Of a stretch of 60,394 nucleotides of DNA, positions 7,758 through 16,958 are shown one piece after another. The position numbers and the translations under genes were made by a program. Source of the DNA: Ignavibacteria bacterium. GTDB lineage: Bacteria; Bacteroidota; Ignavibacteria; UBA10030; F1-140-MAGs086. Position 1 is the first letter of the stretch; each line of letters opens with the position of its first letter. The notes beneath the pieces were generated by a model that ran no database searches, had not been told where the DNA came from, and was given only the letters and a program-made list of their open reading frames with translations. The DNA lies in NCBI GenBank assembly GCA_016873775.1, contig VGWC01000005.1, forward strand, positions 1 to 60,394, in the 5' to 3' direction.

Positions 7758-9887
7758 ATGAACCTGATTAGCAAATTCATACTTTTTATTTTTGTAAGTA
7801 TTTCGTTTCAGCAACTTTATTCGCAACAGCAGGAACTTGATACTTCTTCACAAAAAACAAATTATCTACTCAAAGAAGTAATTATTACTCCAACTCGTCG
7901 CGCAACGGAAGATGCTTTTGTCCCAAGAAATACTTCTGTGATATCAAAAGAACAATTGTTCGAAAAAACCGCGTCAACAACTCCCGACGCATTGCACGAA
8001 CTTCCCGGGGTAACAATTCAAAAAACAAACTTAGGCGGAGGTTCTCCATACATTCGTGGTTTAACGGGAAAACAAGTATTGATACTCATTGATGGAGTTC
8101 GATTCAATAATTCAACGTTTCGATTTGGTCCGAATCAATATCTCAATACCATTGATCCATTTATTATCAATCGCATAGAAGTTGTGCGCGGTCCAGGTTC
8201 TGTGCAATATGGCTCCGATGCATTGGGAGGTGTAATAAATATCATCACGCGTCCACAATTTTTTTCTCCCGAACAATTTTCCGTCAAACTTTTTGAGCAA
8301 GTTTCTTCTGCCGTCAAAGGAAGCGCGTCGCATTTTGATGTGAGTGGAAAATACAATAAGATGATTCTTCAAGTTGGAGGAAGTATCAAGAATTACGGTG
8401 ATGTTCGCGCAGGAAGTGGTGCAAGTATTCTTGGGGCAGTTGATAAAAACGGCGTTCAACCGTTTACCGGATACAAAGAATATAATTTCAACGCGTCGGC
8501 GTTGTATTCTTTTTCCGATGAACACTCGCTTCGAAGCAGTTATTTTTTTACAAAACAAACCGATGTTCCACGCAGTGATAAACTCATTGCGTCGTTGCGC
8601 AATACGAAACCGGATTCAATTCATCATTTTCATCCGCAGCAATCGCAAATTGCGATGCTTGATTACAACGGAAAAAATATTTCGTTCTTTTCTGAAATCG
8701 GAGTTTCGCTTTCTTCCATTCAGCAAATTGAAGGAAGAACAATTCGCAAATGGCACGATACAAAAACACGCACAGAAGCCGATTCTGTGCGAACGCTTGG
8801 AATAAATGCGTATGGATTTATTCCGTGGGGAGTCAACACGTTTTCAGCGGGTTTCGAATTGTACGGTGATAAAATATTTTCTTCTCGATTCGATAAAAAA
8901 GATAATGGAACGATAGAGAAGAAAAACGGAAAGTATCCGAATGATTCGCGGTATTCGTCGTTGGGAATATTTGTTCAAGATGAAATCAGCGTTTCGGAAA
9001 ATTTTCTTCTCAATCTCGGTACACGGTATTCGCGCAATACAGTCAAGGTGGATTATCAAGAACTAAAATTTGATATTATCAATTCGCCGTTGATTTTTGA
9101 CAATGTACATAAATCCTATTCCGATGTTACGTGGAGCGCTGAAGGATTATACAAAGTGCATACTGATGTGAATCTGTTCGCAACTGTTTCCCGCGGATTT
9201 CGTTCTCCGAATATTGATGACATTGCGGCAAACGGCGAATGGGCGGGCGGAACCGATATTCCAAATCCGTCATTGAATCCCGAAAAAGTTATTCAGTACG
9301 AAACGGGAATGAAATACGTTAATGAACATATTTCCGCAACAGTTTCATACTTCGTCGGAAAGTACAATGATTTGATACAGCGAGTGAAGTATGAAAAAGA
9401 TGTCCATAATGTTCAACTCTATCGTTTTGAAAATTTTACCCGCGCAACAATCAGCGGTTTGGAAATTTCTGCAAAATGGAAAATGAATTTGAATAATTCT
9501 TCTATGATAACAACAAGCGGAAATTATTCTTTTGCAAACGGTAAAAATGATGATACCGATGAATATCTTTCAAAAATCCCTGCATCAAATATGTTATTGA
9601 GTTTTCGATTTGATAATTTCGAGAGAGCCATGTTTGCGGAAATGTTTGCGCAATTTTCATCGGCACAGACGAAATTATCTTCCGCAGATAAAAGCGACCC
9701 GCGCATTCCGCCGGACGGAACGCCTGCTTGGAATACTTTGAATCTTCGCAGCGGTGTTGCGTTGTTTGAGCATTTCAATCTCAACGCAGGACTCTATAAT
9801 ATTTTTGACAAACGATATCGTGTTCACGGTTCAGGTCTTGATGCGTACGGAAGAAACGTTGTTCTTGGAATTGGTATAACCATTTAA
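7758..9887 (+). CDS. TonB-dependent outer-membrane receptor
   Basis: 709 aa. Signal peptide about 1-22 ending in YSQ, a TonB-box-like region (LKEVIITPTRRATEDA, about 35-50), a plug domain to about residue 160 (LPGVTIQ, PYIRGLTGKQVLILIDGVR, RIEVVRGPGSVQYGSDALGGVINIIT), then a 22-strand-type barrel ending in NVVLGIGITI. The QYETGMKY and INNLF/YNIFDKRYR segments are typical of vitamin B12, haem and siderophore receptors, but the ligand cannot be assigned. Energy would come from ExbB-ExbD-TonB encoded at 17-18.9 kb. It starts 32 bp after the aldehyde dehydrogenase and ends at a strong terminator. Confidence 0.93.
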   Translation: MNLISKFILFIFVSISFQQLYSQQQELDTSSQKTNYLLKEVIITPTRRATEDAFVPRNTSVISKEQLFEKTASTTPDALHELPGVTIQKTNLGGGSPYIRGLTGKQVLILIDGVRFNNSTFRFGPNQYLNTIDPFIINRIEVVRGPGSVQYGSDALGGVINIITRPQFFSPEQFSVKLFEQVSSAVKGSASHFDVSGKYNKMILQVGGSIKNYGDVRAGSGASILGAVDKNGVQPFTGYKEYNFNASALYSFSDEHSLRSSYFFTKQTDVPRSDKLIASLRNTKPDSIHHFHPQQSQIAMLDYNGKNISFFSEIGVSLSSIQQIEGRTIRKWHDTKTRTEADSVRTLGINAYGFIPWGVNTFSAGFELYGDKIFSSRFDKKDNGTIEKKNGKYPNDSRYSSLGIFVQDEISVSENFLLNLGTRYSRNTVKVDYQELKFDIINSPLIFDNVHKSYSDVTWSAEGLYKVHTDVNLFATVSRGFRSPNIDDIAANGEWAGGTDIPNPSLNPEKVIQYETGMKYVNEHISATVSYFVGKYNDLIQRVKYEKDVHNVQLYRFENFTRATISGLEISAKWKMNLNNSSMITTSGNYSFANGKNDDTDEYLSKIPASNMLLSFRFDNFERAMFAEMFAQFSSAQTKLSSADKSDPRIPPDGTPAWNTLNLRSGVALFEHFNLNAGLYNIFDKRYRVHGSGLDAYGRNVVLGIGITI

Positions 9888-9915
9888 TTTTCTTTTACCA
9901 ATAATGCGTTAGTGA

Positions 9916-9958
9916 AAACTGTGTGAAGTACTGATGAGAATTTCACACAGTTTTTTTT
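9916..9958 (+). terminator. Intrinsic terminator whose T-tract abuts the next start codon
   Basis: Perfect 12-bp stem aaactgtgtgaa/ttcacacagttt (9916-9927 with 9942-9953) followed by T's to 9958. It ends the TonB receptor transcript. The ATG of the downstream glycosylase starts at 9959, directly after the last T, so there is no room for a ribosome-binding site after the hairpin. Confidence 0.88.
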
Positions 9959-10576
9959 ATGAAAAAAAAATCTTTCGACATACAAAAACTGCCGCGCTCG
10001 TTTTATTTGCAACCGACAATAACCGTCGCAAAAAAACTTCTCGGAAAACTTTTTGTTCGAAAATACGATAATGAATTTCTAATCGGAAAAATCGTTGAAG
10101 TCGAAGCGTATCGTTTCAACGATAAAGCAAGTCATTCGTATCGCGGGAAAACAAAACGCAATGAAGTGATGTTTGCATCAGGCGGAACATTGTACGTGTA
10201 TTTTACCTACGGGATGCACTTTTGCGCGAATGTTGTAACAGAACAGGAAGGAAAAGGTTGCGCAGTTCTCTTACGAGGAATGGAACCTCTTGAAGGAATT
10301 GCAACAATGAAAAAGAATAGAAGCCATTATATAGAGAAAAAATCGGTTTCACAACTGACCAACGGACCTGCAAAAATTTGTCAGTCGTTTTTATTGGGAA
10401 GAAATGAAAACGGAGCAGATTTACTTGCCGATGAAATATTTATTGCAGAGAATAATAAAGAAGGAAATTCCTTTCAAATAGAATCCTCCGCGAGAATAGG
10501 AATTCGGGAAGGTTATGGAGAGAAAAAGAAATGGAGATTTTTTCTAAAAAATAATCCATTTGTGTCAGTACAGTGA
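9959..10576 (+). CDS. mpg: 3-methyladenine DNA glycosylase (AAG/MPG family)
   Basis: Excises alkylated and deaminated purines in base-excision repair. 205 aa. FYLQPTITVAKKLLGKLFVR (15-34), the catalytic EVEAY motif (Glu in 47-51), ASHSYRGKTKRNEVMF (57-72), the YVYFTYGMHFCANV pocket (79-92) and the C-terminal NGPAKICQSF match the family. The only upstream ATG is at 9959, immediately after a terminator T-tract; a TTG at 10001-10010 lies after the first conserved residues, so ATG 9959 is kept. Translation would start on a message whose 5' side is the terminator stem, or from a leaderless transcript. Confidence 0.93.
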   Translation: MKKKSFDIQKLPRSFYLQPTITVAKKLLGKLFVRKYDNEFLIGKIVEVEAYRFNDKASHSYRGKTKRNEVMFASGGTLYVYFTYGMHFCANVVTEQEGKGCAVLLRGMEPLEGIATMKKNRSHYIEKKSVSQLTNGPAKICQSFLLGRNENGADLLADEIFIAENNKEGNSFQIESSARIGIREGYGEKKKWRFFLKNNPFVSVQ

Positions 10577-10721
10577 GGCAGAATGTGTGCAAAAAAATTT
10601 TCTACCATTTCCTTTAAAAACGTTTTTTTTTGCCGATAATAAAAATAGTGGGCTATCATTCACGCACTCGTTCAAATTTTTTTAACAACCTTTATTTCTT
10701 CTATTTCTTTCGCTTCAGTGT

Positions 10722-11822
10722 ATGAAACGAAAATATAAAATCCTCGTTGTTGACGACACGGAAATTAACGTCGAATTATTGACGGATATTCTCAAAGAAT
10801 TCCGATACGATGTCCTTTCAGCAAACGACGGAATGGAAGCGCTTGCCGTAGTGCAAACGCACAAACCGGATTTGATTCTCCTTGATATTTCGATGCCAAG
10901 AATGGACGGTTATGAAACGTGCGTGCAACTAAAAAGCAAAACCGAAACAGAGTGGATTCCTATCATTATCGTAACCGCGCTTCAGGATTTGCCTTCTAAA
11001 ATAAAAGCGATTGAATCCGGCGCAGATGATTTTATTGCAAAACCATTCAATAAAATAGATTTAAAAGCGCGAGTGAAATCATTACTTCGCATTGTAGATT
11101 TGCGCGAAAGTATTCTCGAAAGAAATCGCGAGATTCAATTGTTGAGCGCAATGCGAAACGAAGTAACGCATACCCTTGTCCATTCATTGCAAACGCAATT
11201 GGCGGGGACGATGGCGATAACGGAAAAAATGTTGAAACAAACCGATACGCTTTCCGAGGAAGTACAAACGATGTTGAAGGAGGTTCAAAAAAATATACAT
11301 GCGGGGAATCAAACATTGCGTGCGCTCTTTTTGTTAGAAAAACAGGAACAAAAAGTTATTTTGAAAAAAGAAGAAATGTCGTTGCGCGATATGTTGCGAA
11401 ATTCAGTAAAGAATTTTCGAACCATATTAACGACGAATGAAAAAATTGAAGAGCAGATTCCTCCTGCGCTTCCTTCTGTTACCGCTGACAAAGAATTGCT
11501 TCAACGTGTCATTTCCAGTTTACTCGTGAACGCTTGGAAACACGCAAAACCTTTATTACGCGAAATAAAAGTCTCTGCGATACTCGACTTAAAAGGAGGA
11601 GTGCAGGTAACTATTTCCGATAATGGCGAAGGACTTCCGGTGGATGAAAAAGAAAATGTTTTTGAAAAGCAGGAACATATTGGCGGCGCGAGACTTCGGC
11701 ACGAAACCGGCGGCGAACTTTCGTTTTGTAAAAAATTAGTTGAACTTCACGGCGGAAGAATGTGCGTAGATTCTTCTTACGGAAAAGGCGCGGCAATTAC
11801 GTTTTTCCTTCCCTTAAAATAA
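10722..11822 (+). CDS. Receiver-histidine kinase protein (REC + HisKA-like + HATPase)
   Basis: 366 aa, soluble. An N-terminal receiver (about 5-122; D11, D12, D55, T85, K107) precedes a helical dimerisation segment with a candidate phospho-His in VHSLQTQL (about H154) and a C-terminal ATPase domain (N-box LLVNAWKHAKP, G1 ISDNGEGLP, G2-like FCKKLVELHGG, ending GKGAAITFFLPLK). Receiver before kinase is the reverse of the usual hybrid order; such proteins take phosphate from another kinase and modulate their own kinase or phosphatase output. No DNA-binding domain. Preceded by a 145-bp gap without clear features. Confidence 0.88.
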   Translation: MKRKYKILVVDDTEINVELLTDILKEFRYDVLSANDGMEALAVVQTHKPDLILLDISMPRMDGYETCVQLKSKTETEWIPIIIVTALQDLPSKIKAIESGADDFIAKPFNKIDLKARVKSLLRIVDLRESILERNREIQLLSAMRNEVTHTLVHSLQTQLAGTMAITEKMLKQTDTLSEEVQTMLKEVQKNIHAGNQTLRALFLLEKQEQKVILKKEEMSLRDMLRNSVKNFRTILTTNEKIEEQIPPALPSVTADKELLQRVISSLLVNAWKHAKPLLREIKVSAILDLKGGVQVTISDNGEGLPVDEKENVFEKQEHIGGARLRHETGGELSFCKKLVELHGGRMCVDSSYGKGAAITFFLPLK

Positions 11823-11942
11823 TTTTCATTCGTCGAGATTTTTTATTTCTTTTTTTTAATAAAGAAAAAGGAACTATTCTTTTTATTTTTTGCTTTTGGA
11901 TTGTAAATTTTCCCGCCAAAACAAGAAATAATTTTCCAAACA

Positions 11943-14138
11943 ATGCTCTTGAGACTGCTCATTTGCGCATTCATCGCTCTGACAAACATTGTGCATGCGC
12001 AACAGAATAAGTTTTCGATTTGTCAAGAAGAACAAATGTTCACATCGTCGAAACAAAACTTTGACGATGGAAACCTTGAACAATCGATGTTTGAATTTCA
12101 GGCGTTTCTTCAGCAGTATCCCGTTTCTCTTCATCGTGAAAAAGCGTTGTATTTGCAATGCGAATGTTTGTATTATCTCGGCAAGTACGACGAAGCACGC
12201 GTTCATTATCGTTCCTTCTTTGAAGAAAATCCGTTTTCATTATATGCTGTCAATGTATCAATGCGATTGGGAGAACTTGCATTTACTTCGGAACAGTTTG
12301 ATACGGCGATAACATACTACGCATCTGTTTTAGAAAAAACTGCAGATGAAAAAACTTCTTCGCGAGCGGCGTATTTTATCGGAGAAGCGTTTGCACACCT
12401 TGGCGATACGTCGAAAGCAATCCACTATGTTTTACTTTCGCTTACGTTTGACTCAGTCTCGGATAATTGCGTGCGTACCAAATTTTTTGGCAGTGAACTC
12501 TTTTACAAACAAAGACAATTCGACGCTGCGCTCACAATGATTTCTTCTTTGCCACCCACTATTTCGTTTTCACAATTTTATTTCGCACAGTTGCGTATCA
12601 TCGAAATACTTTGCGAACAAAAAAAATATGCAGAAGCGTTGCAAACAATTACAAACGTGAACAGCGATTCTTTGGACGAATTTCAAAAAGCGTCGCTGGA
12701 TATATGGAAGATACAGACGTACGAAGGGATGAAAGATATCGCAACGACAAGTGCATTGTGCGAAAAATTTTTGCGTGCATATCCACAACATATTCAATCG
12801 GAAAACATGCGGTTGCTATTGGGAAAAACGTATTTAAAAGAGCAAAGGTATTTTGAAGCGGAAGAAATATTGAGCGATGTATTGAAAACGAATATAGAAA
12901 ACAGAAATGAGATTGAGTTGTATCTTGGTTTCGCGATGAAGAATGCTGGGAAAAACGATGAAGCGTCGCGTATGTTTGCAAATGTTGTACACGATAGTGA
13001 TTCACAGTATTATTGTTATGGATTGTTTGCGTTGGCATTGTTAGATTTTCAAGAAAACAAATTGGAAATAGCAGAGAAAAAATTTTTTACGCTCATTGAG
13101 AGATTGCATAGCAAACAACGTACGGAGTATGATTCAATATTGCTAGGCGAAAGTTATCGAATGCTTGGCGAAACATATTTTGCGCGAAAAAATTTTATCA
13201 ATGCACAAGCTGTATTCGACAGTGCGCAAATGTTGTTGAGTAATGATTCGTTGAAGAATCAAGCATTATTGCGCGAAGCGTTTTCGTATTACAAATTGAA
13301 TATGTTTGAAGTTGCCGGAAATCATTTTCAGCGCGCTGTTCTTCATCCACACTCATCAATAGACGAAACGTTTTTTTGGACTGGTGAATCATATTTTCGT
13401 GCAGGAAATTTTTTGGAAGCAAAACGGTTTTATTCACAAATCACGACGAAGTACACATCCAGTAAGAGATTCGATGAAGCGATGTTTGGATACGGATGCG
13501 CATCGTTTGCTTTGAAAAAATTTCGTGAAGCGGAAAATGTTTTTGAACGTATCATCGTAGAATATCCATCGTCGCCGCTTGTTCTTGATTCATATTTGCG
13601 CTTAGGAGATTCTTATTATTATTTAAAAGAATATAAAAATGCGGCAGCGGCGTACCGAAAAATATTAGAGAAATATCCACAGTGTAACGAAAGTGATTAT
13701 GCAACATATCAGCTGGCGCAAACACGTTACCGCAACGGAGAAACAGAGGATGCCGTATTGCAACTCCGCAATTTACAACGGCAATTTCCACAATCATTAC
13801 TTCGAGACAAAGCGCAATATTCGATTGGAAAAATTTATTTTCAGGAAAAAAACTTCCCCCATGCAATTACGGAATTTGAAATATTGCAAACGAAATATCC
13901 CGAAAGCGCATTCATCCCAAGAGGAATAGTAGGTATCGGCGATTGTTATTATAATCTCGCACAATATGAAAAAGCAATCGTGTCGTACCAAAAAGTGTTA
14001 AAGAATTTTCCGACGAGCGATGATGTAGATTTTGCATTGCAGGGAATTACGTATTCATATACTATCCAGAATAATGAAGAGGAAGCAAAACGATTGATAG
14101 ATGAATTTTATGAAACATATCCACAGAAAAAAAAGTGA
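11943..14138 (+). CDS. Secreted tetratricopeptide-repeat protein
   Basis: 731 aa. Signal peptide 1-20 (MLLRLLICAFIALTNIVHAQ) followed by about 16 or more TPR units from end to end, with recurring patterns such as F..G.....A...Y..ii..yP.S. The last third has YbgF/Tol-Pal-like spacing (YPSSPLVLDSYLRLGDSYYYLKEY). It is probably a periplasmic scaffold. Its stop overlaps the start of the next gene by 4 bp (ATGA), so it is translationally coupled to an outer-membrane barrel; the pair resembles TPR plus TonB-like barrel modules of Ignavibacteria-type genomes. No enzymatic domain is visible. Confidence 0.85.
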   Translation: MLLRLLICAFIALTNIVHAQQNKFSICQEEQMFTSSKQNFDDGNLEQSMFEFQAFLQQYPVSLHREKALYLQCECLYYLGKYDEARVHYRSFFEENPFSLYAVNVSMRLGELAFTSEQFDTAITYYASVLEKTADEKTSSRAAYFIGEAFAHLGDTSKAIHYVLLSLTFDSVSDNCVRTKFFGSELFYKQRQFDAALTMISSLPPTISFSQFYFAQLRIIEILCEQKKYAEALQTITNVNSDSLDEFQKASLDIWKIQTYEGMKDIATTSALCEKFLRAYPQHIQSENMRLLLGKTYLKEQRYFEAEEILSDVLKTNIENRNEIELYLGFAMKNAGKNDEASRMFANVVHDSDSQYYCYGLFALALLDFQENKLEIAEKKFFTLIERLHSKQRTEYDSILLGESYRMLGETYFARKNFINAQAVFDSAQMLLSNDSLKNQALLREAFSYYKLNMFEVAGNHFQRAVLHPHSSIDETFFWTGESYFRAGNFLEAKRFYSQITTKYTSSKRFDEAMFGYGCASFALKKFREAENVFERIIVEYPSSPLVLDSYLRLGDSYYYLKEYKNAAAAYRKILEKYPQCNESDYATYQLAQTRYRNGETEDAVLQLRNLQRQFPQSLLRDKAQYSIGKIYFQEKNFPHAITEFEILQTKYPESAFIPRGIVGIGDCYYNLAQYEKAIVSYQKVLKNFPTSDDVDFALQGITYSYTIQNNEEEAKRLIDEFYETYPQKKK

Positions 14139-15769
14139 TGAGCATATTCTCCATTTTCGCTGAAACATTCATTGTCTTGTCCGTAATTTTTACACTTACG
14201 ATTTCTGCACAGCAAATTGATTCTGCGAGACAAGAATCTTCATTTCCTTCGTTTGACGAAATGGAATTCGATATTACTGGAACGGAGATAATTTCATTGC
14301 CGCCTTTATCCAAACATCCAGTTGACGATGTGCATTTTTTTGATGTTCGAAAAGTTCGTATTGAATTGCCTGAGCATCGTCTTTTTTTTGTTGATAAAAC
14401 GAGGAACGATGAAATTTCCGAAACCGATTCAATGTCGCGAATGCAAGGTCGTGCGTTGTTGAGTTACGGAAGATTTACAACTCCTCATTTGGAAGCAAGT
14501 TATGCCTCAAGTCATTCTCGTAGTTCTTTTTTTGCAGAAGGAATGTATGAATCAAGTAACGGATTAGTGAGGAAACCGAATTCCGATTATGAGCAAATGT
14601 CGTTTTCATTTTCAGGAAAAACAAATATTGCCAATTGGAATTTATCAAATGATGACATAATCGTAAGCGGGAAATTCCAGATCGCAACACACCAATATCG
14701 TTTTTTCGGTTCAACGACTCCTTCGTTACAACGGAAAACAACGAATGTGGGAATTTATTCTGAAATCGAACCTTTGAAATTGTTGAATACAGAACACCAA
14801 TTTTTTTTGTCGTGGAATTCGTTTTTCATCAACGATTTGCTTACTCGTTCTGAACATCATTTGCAAATTGCAGGAGAAGGTATACAAACGTTCAATGATA
14901 TGAAGATTCAAACGAATGGAAATATTTCGCTCAATTTTTTACAACATGCACGTTCTTATCCATTCATCGTTTCAGTAGCAGGACAAACAGAAATTCTGAA
15001 ATCGAATCGTTCAAAAACCATAGTTGGCATCGAAGGATTTTTGTATCAACATTCAAATAGTGTTTTGCAAGCGTCGCTTTATCCACAATTACGATATACG
15101 TATTCTTCTGCTCCATACTGGACGATTTCACTCTTGCTGCATCCACGTGTGCAACGGCAAACAATGTTTCAACTATTGACCATACATCCGTACGTCGAGA
15201 ATCGTTCGGAAATTTTTTATCAGAATATTTTTCTTGATGGTTTGCTCGAAGGAACATATCATCCGACATCCGTTCTTACGATTCATTCATCGCTGGTATT
15301 TCAGAAGAGTTCCAAGTATCCGATATTCAGAGATACATTGATGCAAGGGAAATGGTTTCCTGATTATACCGGATTGACCACACTTCTTGAATGGTCTTCA
15401 CAAGCGCACTATAGTTTGAAAACCAAAAACACGCTTTACGGAGAAATCGTGTTGCGTTCTATTTCTAACAACAGTTTGAAAAATTCAACCGAACTTGCGT
15501 ATATTCACGCCGCAGAATTGAACGGCGGCTACGTACATCATTTTGATTTTGCGTTGGAAACGGAAATTCGATGTTCGTTTTTGGTGCGAGAGAAAACACA
15601 AACACTTGGCAACGTTTTACTTACGGATATGTTGTTCCGTTATCCGTTGAATCGGAATTTCAGTATGCGCGGAAGTATCAACAATCTTTTTGACGAAACA
15701 TATTTTGTATGGGAAAACTATCGCGGAGAACGTTTGTTTTATGCAATCGGGGTCGTAGGTCGTTGGTAA
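14135..15769 (+). CDS. Plugless TonB-receptor-like outer-membrane beta-barrel
   Basis: 544 aa. Signal peptide 1-25 (ending ISAQQ), a stretch of about 70 residues without a plug domain, then long alternating strands and a receptor-like C-terminus (RNFSMRGSINNLFDETYFVWENYRGERLFYAIGVVGRW, here abridged in function: the INNLF and terminal aromatic motifs are those of TonB-dependent receptors). The usual plug motifs (DGVR, RIEVVRGP) are absent. Translationally coupled to the TPR protein before it. Likely an assembly partner or porin-like barrel whose traffic depends on the TPR protein; function unknown. Confidence 0.75.
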   Translation: MMSIFSIFAETFIVLSVIFTLTISAQQIDSARQESSFPSFDEMEFDITGTEIISLPPLSKHPVDDVHFFDVRKVRIELPEHRLFFVDKTRNDEISETDSMSRMQGRALLSYGRFTTPHLEASYASSHSRSSFFAEGMYESSNGLVRKPNSDYEQMSFSFSGKTNIANWNLSNDDIIVSGKFQIATHQYRFFGSTTPSLQRKTTNVGIYSEIEPLKLLNTEHQFFLSWNSFFINDLLTRSEHHLQIAGEGIQTFNDMKIQTNGNISLNFLQHARSYPFIVSVAGQTEILKSNRSKTIVGIEGFLYQHSNSVLQASLYPQLRYTYSSAPYWTISLLLHPRVQRQTMFQLLTIHPYVENRSEIFYQNIFLDGLLEGTYHPTSVLTIHSSLVFQKSSKYPIFRDTLMQGKWFPDYTGLTTLLEWSSQAHYSLKTKNTLYGEIVLRSISNNSLKNSTELAYIHAAELNGGYVHHFDFALETEIRCSFLVREKTQTLGNVLLTDMLFRYPLNRNFSMRGSINNLFDETYFVWENYRGERLFYAIGVVGRW

Positions 15770-15807
15770 TTTATCGTCTTATACAATTAATTAATTCGGA
15801 GATTCTT

Positions 15808-16749
15808 ATGCTTAAAAATTTCAATCAATTTCGTTTAGTTTCAGTTATAGTATTCATTGCATTTTTCTGTTCTTTTTCTACAACGTGCTTTTCGGCAACG
15901 AAGGAACGATCGGACGAACAAAAGTTTTCTGTTTCTGAAAGCGGAAAACTTATTCTCAAATCCAATGTCGGCGACGTAGATATTACCGCAGGAAAAAATG
16001 ATGAAGTATCTATTCAGGTAAAAATAAAAGGCACAGAAAAAAAAGTTGATAAATTTAAAACAAATTTCAAGCAAGTAGGAAACAATATTACCGTTGAAGG
16101 AGATTTTGAAAAAAATATTGTGGACAAATTTAAGTTCGGTTTGTTCCGTTCATCATCGTTAGATGTAAAATTTATCATATCGCTTCCCGAGCAATTTATC
16201 ACCGATATTACTACTGCGGGAGGACAAATAAAAATAAAAGGAATGAAAAACAAACAAGTGGGAAAAACTTCCGGTGGAGAAGTAACCGTTGAAAATTGCG
16301 TTGCAGAATTGAGGCTCGCAACTTCTGGAGGAGATATGGAAGTTCGCAATTCGATTGGCAATGCTAATTTACGAACTTCCGGCGGGGACATACGAATTAA
16401 AAATTCTCCAGGCGATCTTGAATTGAAAACATCCGGCGGTGATATTGAACTGGATGAAGTAGAAGGAAAAATCAAAGGAGAAACATCCGGCGGGGAAATA
16501 GATGTGCGGGCAAAAGGTAATAAGGGAATGGATTTGAAAACATCCGGCGGCAATATAACTATCAAACTTCCTCAATCCGCAAAAGGAGTTTTGGATGCTT
16601 CAACCTTTGGCGGGGAAGTGCATTGCGATTTGCCTCACGAAACTGTTGGAAAAGTGAAGAAGACCAAAATGAAAGCAAACATCAACGGCGGCGGCGAGTT
16701 AATGCTATTGAAAACTTCTGGCGGTGAGATTCGAGTAGAAAGTTTTTAG
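15808..16749 (+). CDS. DUF4097-like secreted beta-repeat protein
   Basis: 313 aa. Start chosen at ATG 15808, which has a cggaga ribosome-binding site 7 bp upstream and begins a good signal peptide (VIVFIAFFCSFSTTCFSA). After an adhesin-like head (KLILKSNVGDVDITAGKNDEVSIQVKIKG) come seven repeats of about 18-20 residues built on TSGG[DE][IVM]: KTSGGEV, ATSGGDM, RTSGGDI, KTSGGDI, ETSGGEI, KTSGGNI, KTSGGEI. These would stack as a right-handed beta solenoid. DUF4097 proteins are cell-envelope or extracellular and often follow sensing genes; role unknown. 39 bp after the barrel gene. Confidence 0.82.
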   Translation: MLKNFNQFRLVSVIVFIAFFCSFSTTCFSATKERSDEQKFSVSESGKLILKSNVGDVDITAGKNDEVSIQVKIKGTEKKVDKFKTNFKQVGNNITVEGDFEKNIVDKFKFGLFRSSSLDVKFIISLPEQFITDITTAGGQIKIKGMKNKQVGKTSGGEVTVENCVAELRLATSGGDMEVRNSIGNANLRTSGGDIRIKNSPGDLELKTSGGDIELDEVEGKIKGETSGGEIDVRAKGNKGMDLKTSGGNITIKLPQSAKGVLDASTFGGEVHCDLPHETVGKVKKTKMKANINGGGELMLLKTSGGEIRVESF

Positions 16750-16855
16750 GAACATACAGACAATTTTTTCTCAACGTTTTTTACAACGAATACTAAAATA
16801 ATCTCACTTTCCTATTCTTCTTGTTACCACTAGTGTTTGCAAACGATAGATACGT

Positions 16856-16890
16856 TTTGCGTACACACGGAGTCCGCTTTACTAATTTTG
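16856..16890 (+). promoter_or_regulatory. Candidate Bacteroidetes-type promoter before exbB
   Basis: TTTG at 16856-16859 and TAATTTTG (matches TAnnTTTG) at 16883-16890 with 23-bp spacing, about 69 bp before the exbB ATG. The spacing is at the upper limit of the known range. Confidence 0.4.
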
Positions 16891-16958
16891 GGAATCCCGA
16901 AGGCGAATACTTTCATTTATACAACACATCAATTCTATAATTCAAGGAGAATATTTCC

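Noticed and set aside
16014-16575. Minus-strand frames rich in SPPDV/SPPEV opposite the DUF4097-like gene
   Set aside because: The repetitive peptide is simply the reverse reading of the TSGG repeats.
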